64,000 nucleotides of DNA from Argopecten irradians (GCF_041381155.1 NC_091143.1:41494996-41558995); one strand, 5' to 3'. Shown: positions 49,101 to 60,064, numbered from the stretch's first letter. The notes: a model not told the origin generated them from the sequence alone. Program-made: numbers and translations.

Positions 49101-49391
49101 ACATCCTCGATACTCCAGGGGTTACTATCACTGATGTTATACCCACCCCTAGACTATGTCATAGTAAAAGTGAAGACAACGGAAGACACAAACATATCGA
49201 ATGACGTTACACTCTGTGGTTGACCGTGTTGCTTTGAAGTTGAGTGTCGCTTTCTCTGTAATCTTCAAAGAATTGTCTGCATGCCCGTGATTGGCTAGTT
49301 ATTTTCTCTTGAACTGCCTTTGGTTTTACCATGAGATAGTCCAGGGGTGGATGTTACGTCAGTGATAGTTACCTCTGAAGTATCGAGGATG
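49101..49391. mobile_element. CATCCTCGATA MITE, full copy with 8-bp target duplication
   Basis: The left end ACATCCTCGATACTCCAGGG continues GTTACTATCACTGATGTTA. It is mirrored by TACGTCAGTGATAGTTACCT and CTGAAGTATCGAGGATG. The flanks are AGTAACGG (49093-49100) and AGTAACGG (49392-49399), an 8-bp direct repeat that fits hAT- or P-type insertion. The interior is non-coding. Confidence 0.85.
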
Positions 49392-49554
49392 AGTAACGGG
49401 TTGTCTTTACTACTGTACACTGATCTACCAAGTTAGTGAAGCCCTGCTACGGTACATTTAAGTTCTCAACAACTGTGAGGTATGTAAGCTTCTTATCTCT
49501 GTGGACACATATAAGTTTGGTCATTTATAGTTCAAACTTGCAAAGTTATTGTAA

Positions 49555-49626
49555 GGGGATATAGCTCAGTGGTAGAGCATTCGACTGCAGATCGAGAGGT
49601 CCCTGGTTCGAACCCGGGTGTCCCCT
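49555..49626 (+). tRNA. tRNA-Cys (GCA), copy 2
   Basis: Sequence identical to copy 1 over all 72 nt. It is followed by AACTTTTTG with a T5 terminator. It stands at the start of duplicated block A. Confidence 0.97.
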
Positions 49627-49875
49627 AACTTTTTGTGTCTTTAACATTTATTTTGGTTTCTGTTTATTACCTAACTCGAGTTATATTTCACAATTGTTGC
49701 AACAGTATTTCTATTTCTTTGTTCATTTGGTTTTACGTCTGTATGTGGCATATATTTATGTCTTCAGACTAATTGTACACATACCTTGTCAATATAGTGT
49801 CTACTTCTCTCTACTTAAGCTACTGCATGACCCATCTTTGACACACTTTAATATGATACTAATGTGCTTTGTTTA

Positions 49876-50238
49876 TTAAAGTTGCTCCACGGCTGACAAA
49901 TGGGTTTTTTCACTATCAAAAACAGGAGCAGACAATTAAGTATTTTTCTTCAGTTACAAAAGTTACTTACTTTACACCATTACCGCCATTGAAAAATTTG
50001 ATCTTCTAATTTAACTTCAAGTTAAAAATATGAGAAATAATTAATTGCATCCCGAAATAATTCCGCGGCACTATATGCTATTTGGAATGAAATGCTAATT
50101 GCGTATGCACCAAAGGCAAAATAAATTATTCTATATTATCTTTTGTGTTAATTAGACATACATTTACACGATTAAACACCAATTATTGTTCAAATGTTGA
50201 ATATCATTTATGCTCTGTCGGCGGTGGAGCATCTTTAA
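49876..50238. mobile_element. TTAA-type MITE, copy 5
   Basis: TTAA then AGTTGCTCCACGGCTGACAA at the left, TCTGTCGGCGGTGGAGCATC, T and TTAA at the right. It lies in array block A and is inherited in block B (copy 6). The older unit at 52464-53799 lacks it. Confidence 0.9.
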
Positions 50239-50530
50239 TCTTAACGCCCTGTGTTGTATATGTTTATGTTTTGGGAGTCTACGGAATAATCATGCTGTGT
50301 CTCCTAAGAATACAGCAACTCTATATTTTGCCTATCACACCCCATTCAGTCAAATTATATTGACAACGGGCAAACCAGTCGTTCCATTCCCTTTATGCTG
50401 AACGCTATGTAGGAACTAAAATCACACATTTGTAGACTATGGTTTGGACAGGAGCCAAAATCCAGAGCCTTTCTCACGGCGGAAATGCATAAAACTCCAG
50501 GCTAAAACGAGTTGGTGTCAAGGACAAACT
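50239..50530 (+). repeat. 'GACTATGGTTTGGACAGGAG' interspersed repeat in the array unit
   Basis: CCTGTGTTGTATATGTTTAT, TTTTGGGAGTCTACGG, CATTCAGTCAAATTATATTG, TTTCTCACGGCGGAAATGC and AACGAGTTGGTGTCAAGGAC follow the same order as the 15428-15905 family. It is part of the tRNA array unit (also at 52690 and 54487). Confidence 0.6.
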
Positions 50531-51056
50531 ATGTTATCTTATGTATAAAATGTTGGCTTATCTCCATATATTCTTATATCAATCATAAGTAATAGACAAT
50601 AGCTAGTGCAATTTAATACTCTTGATTATAATAACTGAGTTACAATATAGCTGTAGTAACGTTTTGATGGTGTATCATTGTAACAATTGATTTGCGCTAT
50701 ATATTTCGATTTTGAATTGTTGATTTTTTTTTTATTTGTTTTGCAATTACTAAATTATTCAAACGGACGTCTATGAGTACAGATTATCAAAACGTACTCA
50801 GTGGTAAGAATTCTTACGATTTTTTTTTCTGCATTGTTTTATTTATTTTGCTTTACATATTCAGAAAACAATATTCAAGTTATAATTGATGTATTGTAGA
50901 TAAAATAGATTTCAAACAGTATTATCACAAATCCATGTACCCTTGTGGTTTATTGAATAGACAGGACAAATTGGCTAGTTGTTGCATTATGACAAATTTA
51001 TTGATTTTTTCCAACAGCTGTGCTGCGCATTGTAACAAATGCGCAGATGATTGTAA

Positions 51057-51128
51057 GGGGATATAGCTCAGTGGTAGAGCATTCGACTGCAGATCGAGAG
51101 GTCCCTGGTTCGAACCCGGGTGTCCCCT
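51057..51128 (+). tRNA. tRNA-Cys (GCA), copy 3
   Basis: Identical 72-nt sequence. The upstream flank ACAAATGCGCAGATGATTGT is shared with copy 6 and with the right edge of the window. It is followed by a T7 run. Confidence 0.97.
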
Positions 51129-52391
51129 CATTTTTTTATCTGTCCTTGAAGTTCAACATTCGTTTAAATTTTACAGTCCATCGGCAGTTAAGGTCAAGTA
51201 TGATCGAACAATTATCATTTTATTGAGGAAAAAAAATAATCAAGAACAAAAACTGTAATGATGTTGTCGTTTGTAACGGCTCTTCTGATTGGTTAACGCA
51301 ACGGCGTAATGATTTCATAGAATAAAAGGAGTCCATCAATAAATTTGGTGTTTTGAAAAGATTATCTATAGCAGATTAAAATCTAAGTGGAACGTATTTT
51401 ATGCAACAATGTATTGATTATAACATAAAAACATATTCAGGTAAATGTCAATCCTTAAATTATCATAACTTTATTTTAAAGGTCGTAACCAATATACCAC
51501 AATTTCCCAAACAAACTACTTACTTATGTTGCCGTAGAGCATTAGATTTACAGATTGAGCTTAATGATATCTTATTTTCAGAAAATCGGTACATTTTTGT
51601 TTCATTGTGTTAGCGGAAACTATAGCCTATTTAGAGTGTTACGTACTGCAGTATTTTACAGAAGATACCGAGCAGCACATCCCATCCATAGTCAACATAT
51701 TGGTATCAATTAACTTCGTCCCCTTAGTAGCGCACATCAACTAAATACTGCATGTGTGGATTTCAGATTTGCAGTATTTTTGTGATAATCTGTGTCATAT
51801 TTAGGTTGAAACAAAGATTTTGTTTTATTATTTGTTTTGTTGTTTTTAGCGTTTATCTCTGGGAGCAGAGCTCTGAATTTTATTCCCTGACCGAGAGACT
51901 CGATATGTAGTCTATCAAAAACAAAGTTTCCGTTCTTGTACAATGTGCTGTGAAACGTATATGGGAAATGTAATTGTGTGAGTTGTTCCATTTAGCGTTG
52001 ACGGTAAGCTGCAGTGAGGCAGCACTATAAACTGGACAAGAATTTCCATTACTACAGGAAGACATTACAAGAACATACCGCAGTCTCCCAAAACATATAC
52101 TTACTCACCTCTCGCAACTACGTGACATAAGCTGCTATTCATTAAGACCTAAGACATCAACATTTTTTTCTGAAATTTCTTCTAAGTTATATGGAATCTT
52201 ATAGATTGGGTGTCATCATGTATCTATGTAAGAATTACATATTTTACTCACAAAGCATTGAGATAAGGAACAATACCTTTACAGTTAATCAATTTGGCAA
52301 ACTATTTAAATGAATTTTTGCAACAGCTGCGTTTTATGAAAGTTAGATTAACCGATATGTTGCTTGAATGGAAAGTGTTTTTAAAATAGTT
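51129..52391. other. Spacer between tRNA-Cys copies 3 and 4
   Basis: AT-rich sequence unlike the other array spacers. No gene, satellite or transposon end recognised. Confidence 0.4.
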
Positions 52392-52463
52392 GGGGATATA
52401 GCTCAGTGGTAGAGCATTCGACTGCAGATCGAGAGGTCCCTGGTTCGAACCCGGGTGTCCCCT
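52392..52463 (+). tRNA. tRNA-Cys (GCA), copy 4
   Basis: Identical 72-nt sequence. It lacks the TGTAAGG leader seen before most other copies (AAATAGTT instead). It is followed by AACTTTTTG, as copies 2 and 5 are. Confidence 0.97.
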
Positions 52464-53799
52464 AACTTTTTGTGTTTTTAACATTTATCTTGCTATAGTT
52501 CACAATTTTTGCAACGGTCTTTCCCGGTCTTTGTTTATTTATTTGTAATTCTGTTTGTATCAAATATTTATGTCTTCAGACTAACGGTAAATATACCTTA
52601 TCAATATAGTGTCGACTTCTCTCCACTTGTGTCTACTCTATGACCATCTTTGTCGCACTTAAGGATTATATATGCATGTCTATAAACTAACACATTGTGT
52701 TGTGTATGTAGATCTTTTGGGAGGTTAAGGAATATTCATGTTGTGTCTCCTTAGTATGCAGTAACTCTATATTTTGCCTACACAATGCTATCTCACACCC
52801 CATTCAGTCACATTATATTGATAATTGGCAAACCAGTCGTTTCCCTTTATACTGAGCGCTAAGTAGGAGCTGAAAACACACATTTGTAGACTATGGTTTG
52901 GACAGGAGCCAAAATCCAGAGCCTTTCTCACGGCGGAAACGCATAAAACTCCAGGCTAAAACGAGTTGGTGTCAAGGACAAACTATGTTATCTTATGTAT
53001 AAAATGTTGGCTTATCTCCATATATTCTTATATCAATCATATGTAATAGACAATAGCTAGTGTGATTGAATACTGTTAATTATAATAAATGAGTTACAAT
53101 AAAGCTGTAGTAACATTTTGATGGTGTATCATTATAACACTTGATTTGCGTTATATATTTCGCCGAGTTTTAATTTTATTATGAATTGAATGAAATCTAG
53201 AGAGAAACATATCATTCCCTACTTTTGATATTTTGGTGTTCATTGGTTTGGTTTTTGAAGTGTTTTTTTTTTAGATATTTTTGTATTTGTTTTGCAATTA
53301 CTAATTTATTCAAACGGACGTCTATGAGTTCAATTTACCAAAATTAAGAACTTTTTATTATAGCATTTTATCTCATATACACGTACCTGAGTTAGGAAAC
53401 GTTCAACAAATGAAAATTTGATGGTGAATTGATTTTGGTGAAAACTACATAATATGGGAAACGCACTCAGTGGTAATTTTTCTGAATATTTTATTTATTT
53501 TGTTTAACAGATTCAGAAAACAATATTCAAGTCATTGCTTATTTAAGAACACTTTTTAAATACTGCTTTAAGATATAGGTTCTGTGCTATTAACCATACT
53601 TATATGAATATCTCTGATGTATTCTAGATAAAGTACATTTTATACATGGATACAGAACATTGATATCACAAATCCATATACTCTTGTGGTTTATTAAATA
53701 AACCGGACAAATTGACTATTTGGTTTTTCCAGCAGCGGTGTTGGTGTTATAATTATTTTAACAAGATCATTAATGGTCACAAATGCGCAGGGAATGTAA
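52464..53799 (+). repeat. Older paralogous array unit C
   Basis: Diverged relative of the spacer in blocks A and B: AACATTTATCTTGCTATAGT, the interspersed repeat at 52690-52985, ATTTGTTTTGCAATTACTAA, TTCAAACGGACGTCTATGAG and ATCCATATACTCTTGTGGTT occur in the same order. It has no TTAA MITE at the corresponding place, so it split off before that insertion. Confidence 0.75.
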
Positions 53800-53871
53800 G
53801 GGGATATAGCTCAGTGGTAGAGCATTCGACTGCAGATCGAGAGGTCCCTGGTTCGAACCCGGGTGTCCCCT
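53800..53871 (+). tRNA. tRNA-Cys (GCA), copy 5
   Basis: Identical 72-nt sequence at the start of block B. It is followed by the same AACTTTTTG terminator as copy 2. Confidence 0.97.
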
Positions 53872-54120
53872 AACTTTTTGTGTCTTTAACATTTATTTTG
53901 GTTTCTGTTTATTACCTAACTCGAGTTATATTTCACAATTGTTGCAACAGTATTTCTATTTCTTTGTTCATTTGGTTTTACGTCTGTATGTGGCATATAT
54001 TTATGTCTTCAGACTAATTGTAAACATACCTTGTCAATATAGTGTCTACTTCTCTCTACTTAAGCTACTGCATGACCCATCTTTGACACACTTTAATATG
54101 ATACTAATGTGCTTTGTTTA

Positions 54121-54486
54121 TTAAAGTTGCTCCACGGCTGACAAATGGGTTTTTTTTTCACTATCAAAAACAGGAGCAGACAATTAAGTATTTTTCTTCA
54201 GTTACAAAAGTTACTTACTTTACACCATTACCGCCATTGAAAAATTTGATCTTCTAATTTAACTTCAAGTTAAAAATATGAGAAATAATTAATTGCATCC
54301 CGAAATAATTCCGCGGCACTATATGCTATTTGGAATGAAATGCTAATTGCGTATGCACCAAAGGCAAAATAAATTATTCTATATTATCTTTTGTGTTAAT
54401 TAGACATACATTTACACGATTAAACACCAATTATTGTTCAAATGTTGAATATCATTTATGCTCTGTCGGCGGTGGAGCATCTTTAA
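54121..54486. mobile_element. TTAA-type MITE, copy 6
   Basis: Copy 5's duplicate in block B. It has the same ends and target and differs mainly by a longer T run near 54150. It arose by segmental duplication, not by a new insertion. Confidence 0.9.
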
Positions 54487-54861
54487 TCTTAACGCCCTGT
54501 GTTGTATATGTTTATGTTTTGGGAGTCTACGGAATAATCATGCTGTGTCTCCTAAGAATACAGCAACTCTATATTTTGCCTATCACACCCCATTCAGTCA
54601 AATTATATTGACAACGGGCAAACCAGTCGTTCCATTCCCTTTATGCTGAACGCTATGTAGGAACTGAAAACAGGCATTTGTAGACTATGGTTTGGACAGG
54701 AGCCAAAATCCAGAGCCTTTCTCACGGCGGAAATGCATAAAACTCCAGGCTAAAACGAGTTGGTGTCAAGGACAAGTTATGTTATCTTATGTATAAAATG
54801 TTGGCTTATCTCCATATATTCTGATATCAATCATAAGTAATAGACAATAGCTAGTGCAATT

Positions 54862-57312
54862 GAATTTCGATTCAAACATATTTTTATTGTCAAAAATAAA
54901 ATAATGAATTAGGCACAAGTTATCACAACTTAATAATGCCTTCTCCATAATACATGTATATACAATACTTTGACAGCATACAATCATATAATTATGTATG
55001 TATACAGAAAATATTGAAGAAGAAATAGAAAAAAAATAAAAATGAGTTTGTTGTTACAGTCTTGACCTAAAATCTAGCACTATCTTTAATAAAGGTTTGT
55101 ACCCATTGAAATATCATTTGGTTTTCCATGTTGGACAAGTGTGGAGCACCATAAAGCAAAGTATTAATTGAAATATTACCATATTGTGAAACATTACGGA
55201 ATAAAACACCCCTTTGCCTAGTATAGAGACTACATTCAAAAAAATAATGAGTTGCATTTTCACATTGATTACCACATGCGCATGATGGGTCGTTAATTAT
55301 ATTTAATCTGTACAAATCATAGTTTAGACTGCTACACGAATGTCGCAATCTTGTATGTAAAATATTAAACTTCCTTTTCCCAGTAAAATAATAAACGGGT
55401 AAAGAATTTACATGAGATTGTATCAAAGTTTTGAAGGTACGAACGGATGGCTGCTCTCTGACATTGCTAGGCAAATCATTCCATAATCTAATAGAAGATG
55501 GCAAGAAAGATTCAAGTGAACATGACAAACGAGCTTTCGGAATAACATAGTTTTATCTATTTCTCATGTTGTAGGCGGATCGCTCTCCAACTTTAGGAGG
55601 AAGGATATTGGTCAGATAAGATGGGGTTAGGTTATTATGGAGTTTATACATTAGAATAAGTTTTTTATTTTTTTATTTTTTTTACTAGAGGTACAAGATT
55701 GGTTTCGAAATAGAGTGAGTCTTTACTTGAGAAGGATTGCATACCCGTTATGATTTTTGCCGCCTCAAGCTACATTTGTTCGAGTTTGTTAACACCTCCC
55801 AGGGAGCAGCCATCCCATACTTCGCACGCATATTCCAACACAGGCAACACAAATGCTTTATATATCCTTAATAAAGTTTTCCTATTGAGTAAAAATTTTA
55901 ACTTACGTAATGCCGAAAGTTTTTTCATACACGATTTTTGAATTTCTGAAATGTGTAACGACCACTTAGCATCTGCACTAAATGTCAACACCTAAGTGCC
56001 TATGACTGTCAACGCATCTTAAAATTTCATCACCAAAAGAAAGTTGCAAGGGATGCAGGTTTTCAGAGTTGGATACTAGTAAAACGTCCGTTTTTTGAGG
56101 ATTAAATTTAGTGAGCCAATCTAGAGACCATCTGTTTAATCTATCTAAATCTCTATTAAGATTTAATTCAATATCATGAAAAGAGGATGAAGAATACATC
56201 AAAGAAGTGTCATCAGCAAATAGACGTGATACACTATCTAAATTGTCAACTATATCATTAATATATATTAAAAACAAAAGAGGCCCTAACTCACTTTCTG
56301 TGGGACTCCAGCATTGGTGCAACCTGCGCTGGAATATTCGTTTTTAACAATTACCTGCTGTTGTTTACCTGATATATAACTTTTCATCCAATTAAGCAAA
56401 TTACCTTTCATGCTGTACGCATTCAATTTAAATAACAGACCCTTATGCCATACTCGATCAAATGCCTTGGAGATATCACAAAATATAAGACAGGCATGTT
56501 TCTTTTGTTCAAGTGAACAACAGATAGTATTATTTCTAATAATTGATGAACCGTTGAATGGTTCATCATAAAACCAGACTGTTTTTCATAAAACAATGAA
56601 TTTTCAAAAACGAAATTGTAAATATGTTTGAACATAACTCTTTCAAAAACTTTACCTAGACAAGATAGCAACGTTATAGGTCTATAATTGGATACCAAAT
56701 GCCTATCCCCTTTTTTGAATAGGGGTAGAACAATACCTTTTTTCCAAGTTTCTAGAAAAATATTAAGATTTAATGACATATTAATTAGAAGAGCCAATGG
56801 CTTACACACAGTATTCGCAGTATATTTTAACATATGGTGACTAATATTATCATGACCAGATGCTTTACCTAATTTAAAGATGCTCTACCGCTGACAAATG
56901 GTATTTTTTCACTATCAAAAACAGGAGCAGACGATTTAGTACTTTTCATCAGTTACAAAAGTTACTTACTTTACACCATTACCACCATTGAAAAGCTTGA
57001 GTTTCTCATTTTACTTCAAGTTAAAATTACAAAAAATAATTAATTGCATCCCGAAAAAATTCCGTGGCACTATATCCTATATGGAATGAACTACTGATTG
57101 TGCATGGACCAAAGGCAAAATAAATTATTTTATATTTTTTTTGTGTTAATCAGACAAATAAATACACGATTAAACACCAATTATTGTTCAAATGATGGAT
57201 ATCATTTATGCTCTGTCGGCGGTGGAGCATCTTTAAGAGTTTTTTTAATATCACAAATTTCATAACTGGTTACCACAACAGATTCAAGCACAGATTCTGT
57301 ACGAGATTCAAA
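54862..57312 (-). mobile_element. LINE (non-LTR retrotransposon), 5'-truncated, with 9-bp target duplication
   Basis: It is flanked by AGTGCAATT at 54853-54861 and 57313-57321. The minus strand reads ESVVVTSYEICDIKKTL, (MITE), KLGKASGHDNISHHML, then reverse transcriptase pieces: KKGDRHLVSNYRPITLLS, ESELGPLLFLIYINDIVDN, LFADDTSLMYSSS (catalytic Asp pair), KTDVLLVSNSEN and DSHRHLGVDI. A C-terminal part follows with SIRLWNDLPSNV and SCACGNQCENATHYFFEC (Cys/His cluster). The frames are broken in several places, so it is dead. The 3' end carries AATAAA then GAATCGAAATTC, with no poly(A). The group is jockey/CR1-like. Confidence 0.88.
56874..57236. mobile_element. TTAA-type MITE, copy 7, inside the LINE
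   Basis: TTAA then AGATGCTCTACCGCTGACAA at the left, TCTGTCGGCGGTGGAGCATC, T and TTAA at the right. Removing the element and one TTAA restores an unbroken LINE reading frame (ICDIKKTL-KLGKASGHDNI on the minus strand). This proves the 4-bp TTAA target duplication. Confidence 0.95.
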
Positions 57313-57852
57313 AGTGCAATTAGTGTACTCTTGATTATAATAACTGAGTTACAATATAACTGTAGTAACGTTTTGATGGTGTATCATTGTAACAATTGAT
57401 TTGCGCTATATATTTCGATTTTAAATTGTTGATTTTTTTGTATTTGTTTTGCAATTACTAAATTATTCAAACGGACGTCTATGAGTACAGATTATCAAAA
57501 CGTACTCAGTGGTAAGAATTCTTACGATTTTTTTTTCTGCATTGTTTTATTTATTTTGCTTTACATATTCAGAAAACAATATTCAAGTTATTGCTTATTT
57601 ATGAACACTTTTATTTTATTTTTATTAATGCTTTAAAACTTAGTTTATGAGCAATCATTAAACATATTTATAGGAATGTCTTTGATGTATTGTAGATAAA
57701 ATAGATTTCAAACAGTATTATCACAAATCCATGTACTCTTGTGGTTTATTGAATAGACAGGACAAATTGGCTAGTTGTCGCATTATGACAAATTTATTGA
57801 TTTTTTCCAACAGCTGTGCTGCGCATTGTAACAAATGCGCAGATGATTGTAA

Positions 57853-57924
57853 GGGGATATAGCTCAGTGGTAGAGCATTCGACTGCAGATCGAGAGGTCC
57901 CTGGTTCGAACCCGGGTTTCTTCT
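57853..57924 (+). pseudogene. tRNA-Cys (GCA), copy 6, damaged acceptor stem
   Basis: Identical to the other copies up to the T-arm, but the 3' acceptor strand reads TTTCTTC instead of TGTCCCC. Pairing with GGGGATA would need two G-U pairs and one T-T mismatch. The A- and B-boxes are intact and a T6 run follows, so it could still be transcribed, but stable folding and 3' processing are doubtful. Confidence 0.8.
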
Positions 57925-58021
57925 CTTTTTTGACATCTCCAACTAGCAATGCTTAATTTTTTTCAATCTTTAATCATAATTTTATTCCATACACAAATCT
58001 TTTCAACATAATTTGTTTTCA

Positions 58022-58440
58022 TTTAATCATTGATGTCATTTTTTAACTTCATCAGGGTATGAAAGAAATTTCGTTTGCAATCTGTGCGAATCCGCGTAGC
58101 GAATTCTCACAAAAGTTTTCATTTAAAATTTATTACTACTTGATAACATAAAAAACACGTATAAACGTACGATTCCATTGACTTTTCAATGGATTAATTT
58201 TTTTTTCTAAATCATTACGCAACATCGACGTCTCTATTGTGACGTCATGATAACGTCGGATACATACATACATGGGACGCACATGACCCTGGCTCTTAAT
58301 GGGAAATTAAAATAATCATACAAACAAACAAACTATTGTGCCGTCATGATAACGTCAGGATTTCCCGCCATTGTCGGATTTTTTTCTTCATAGTATATAA
58401 AGAAAACGTATCTGCCAATCAGAAAGTTGGATTAAGTATG
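58022..58440. mobile_element. Relative of the 19890 MITE, interrupted by a SINE piece
   Basis: CATTGATGTCATTTTTTAAC, TTCATCAGGGTATGAAAG, GTCTCTATTGTGACGTCATG and GATAACGTCGG follow the order of the 19890-20265 element. The phrase GTCATGATAACGTC occurs on both sides of a SINE fragment at 58262-58325, suggesting insertion or local duplication. Confidence 0.6.
58262..58325 (-). mobile_element. SINE tail fragment
   Basis: The minus strand reads TTTGTTTGTTTGTATGATTA, then CCCATTAAGAGCCAGGGTCA and TGTGCGTCCC, the bivalve SINE tail in one orientation. Head and body are missing. Confidence 0.6.
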
Positions 58441-59499
58441 AAAAGCAATAAAAATTAACTATACTGTTAATAAACCTTTGTCACCATTTATATATTATAT
58501 GAAATGATAATATCAATATGTACGAGTATGTCTATTATGTTATCTTATGATTAAAATGTTGGATTATTTCTGATACTATACCTTACTTTTATCTATTAGA
58601 CAATGAGCAGGCATACAGAATATTTTTAAATCAGCAGACGTGATTTATTTTTGCAACATCAAAAATGATAGATAAATTTATAACATTTTTTTTTACAAAA
58701 CTTATCAAAATTATAATTTTTTTATAGTAGCATTTAATCAAGGTAGCATTGTATCACTTGGTTTGCGTCAAATTAGATAGAGATTGCATAGATAGATATG
58801 GTTAAGTAAAAATAAAATAAGTCAATGGTAGATCGAGAGCATTTGGCATTCAAATGGGCGTCTTTAAGGTTTAAACAAGTGGCTTTTATGGATACAGTAA
58901 ATATATATCACTTCTTAGGTGTAGTTGAACATAACTTAGTTAATAACAAGTGTCTATGCATCCGTCCTAACCTTAGATATTAATGTTAACTTGCAGATTG
59001 TTGTATTGTTTGTAAATTTTGGCAAAATATGCAAAAAATGTACATTTAAGTTTTGCAAGTCCAAAGGGTTCAGTATATATTTCTGTCACAAAATAACCAT
59101 GCCTTTATGTTTACTAGAGTGTATAGAATACTAGGAGCGCTGGTTTGACCGGATTCAACTTTACAAAAGCATACACATCGACGAGTCCTTTTAGACCTTC
59201 TCAGGAAAATGTCGGTACAATCTACGAGTCAACAATAATATCAAGGTTATGACGGATACATAGACACTAAACTAAATCATGTTACACTATACCTAAGGAG
59301 TGATAAATAGGTATAAGAAATCACTAGTTTAATCAGGGTCTTAAACCTTCAGATTATGTGTCCTGGCGCATTCTAGATATATAATATTGTAAGCTATTGA
59401 CAAGGTCCACATATCGATTTAATTTTTTTTCATTTATTTATTTTTTATTATTTTTTATTATATGGTTTTTTTTTTTTTGTTGTTTTTTTTTTTTTTTTT
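58441..59499. other. Spacer without recognisable features
   Basis: AT-rich DNA between array units. Phrases near 59335-59420 (GGGTCTTAAACCTTCAGATT, ATTGTAAGCTATTGACAAGG) recur at 60047-60270, so part of the spacer is duplicated. Confidence 0.4.
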
Positions 59500-60046
59500 T
59501 GCAATTACTAAATTATTGAAATGGACGTCTATGTGTTCAGATTATCAAAACTAAGACATTTGTGATGATAGAATTTTATCTCATATACACGTACCTGAGT
59601 TAGGAAACGTTTAACAAATGACAATTCGATGGTAAATTGATTTTGGTGAAAACTGCACAATATGGGAAACGTACTCAGTGGCACGAATTCTTACGATTAT
59701 TTTTTTCTGAATTGTTTTATTTATTAAGCTTAACAGATTAGGAAAACAATATTTAAAGCATTGCTTATTTATGAACACTTTTGTTTTTTTAAATCTCTTT
59801 AAAATGTAGTTTCTGTGCACTTATTAACCATATTTATAGGGATATCTTTGATGTATTCTAGATAAAGTAGATTTTATATATGTCACTGAACAGTGATATC
59901 ATAAATCCATATACTTTTGTGGTTTATTAAATAGACGGGACAAAGTGGCTAGTTATCGCATTATGACGAATTATTGATTTTTGTCCAACAGCTGCGCTGC
60001 GGTTGTAAAGATTTCACAAGATCATGAATGGTTACAAATGCAGGGT
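59500..60046 (+). repeat. Array unit flank without its tRNA
   Basis: GCAATTACTAAATTATTGAA, ATGGACGTCTATGTGTTCAG, ACAAAGTGGCTAGTTATCGC and TCCAACAGCTGCGCTGCGG reproduce the usual upstream flank. Where TGTAAGG and the tRNA should follow, the sequence runs into ACAAATGCAGGGTCTTAAAC. The tRNA has been lost or never joined. Confidence 0.65.
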
Positions 60047-60064
60047 CTTAAACCTTTAGATAAT

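Larger units (their letters stand above)
49555..51128 (+). repeat. tRNA-to-tRNA duplicated block A
   Basis: It begins with tRNA-Cys copy 2 and ends with copy 3. Everything between is nearly identical to block B (53800-57924) once B's LINE insertion is set aside, apart from about 100 bp missing here near 50885. Sequence immediately upstream of the first tRNA and downstream of the second differs between A and B, so the duplication limits fall at the tRNA genes. Confidence 0.85.
53800..57924 (+). repeat. tRNA-to-tRNA duplicated block B, interrupted by a LINE
   Basis: Copy of block A: tRNA-Cys copy 5, TTAA MITE copy 6 (54121-54486), interspersed repeat (54487-54778), then a LINE insertion flanked by AGTGCAATT, then the remaining unit sequence and tRNA copy 6. 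The shared parts differ from block A by only a few bases by eye. Confidence 0.85.

Noticed and set aside
49694-50363. Small open frames repeated identically at 53939-54611
   Set aside because: Their identity comes from the recent segmental duplication, not from coding constraint; they lie across a MITE and a repeat.
40355-57312. Retrovirus-like or LTR elements as the source of the reverse transcriptase frames
   Set aside because: No long terminal repeats, protease or integrase seen. The motifs and the truncated 5' ends are those of non-LTR LINEs.
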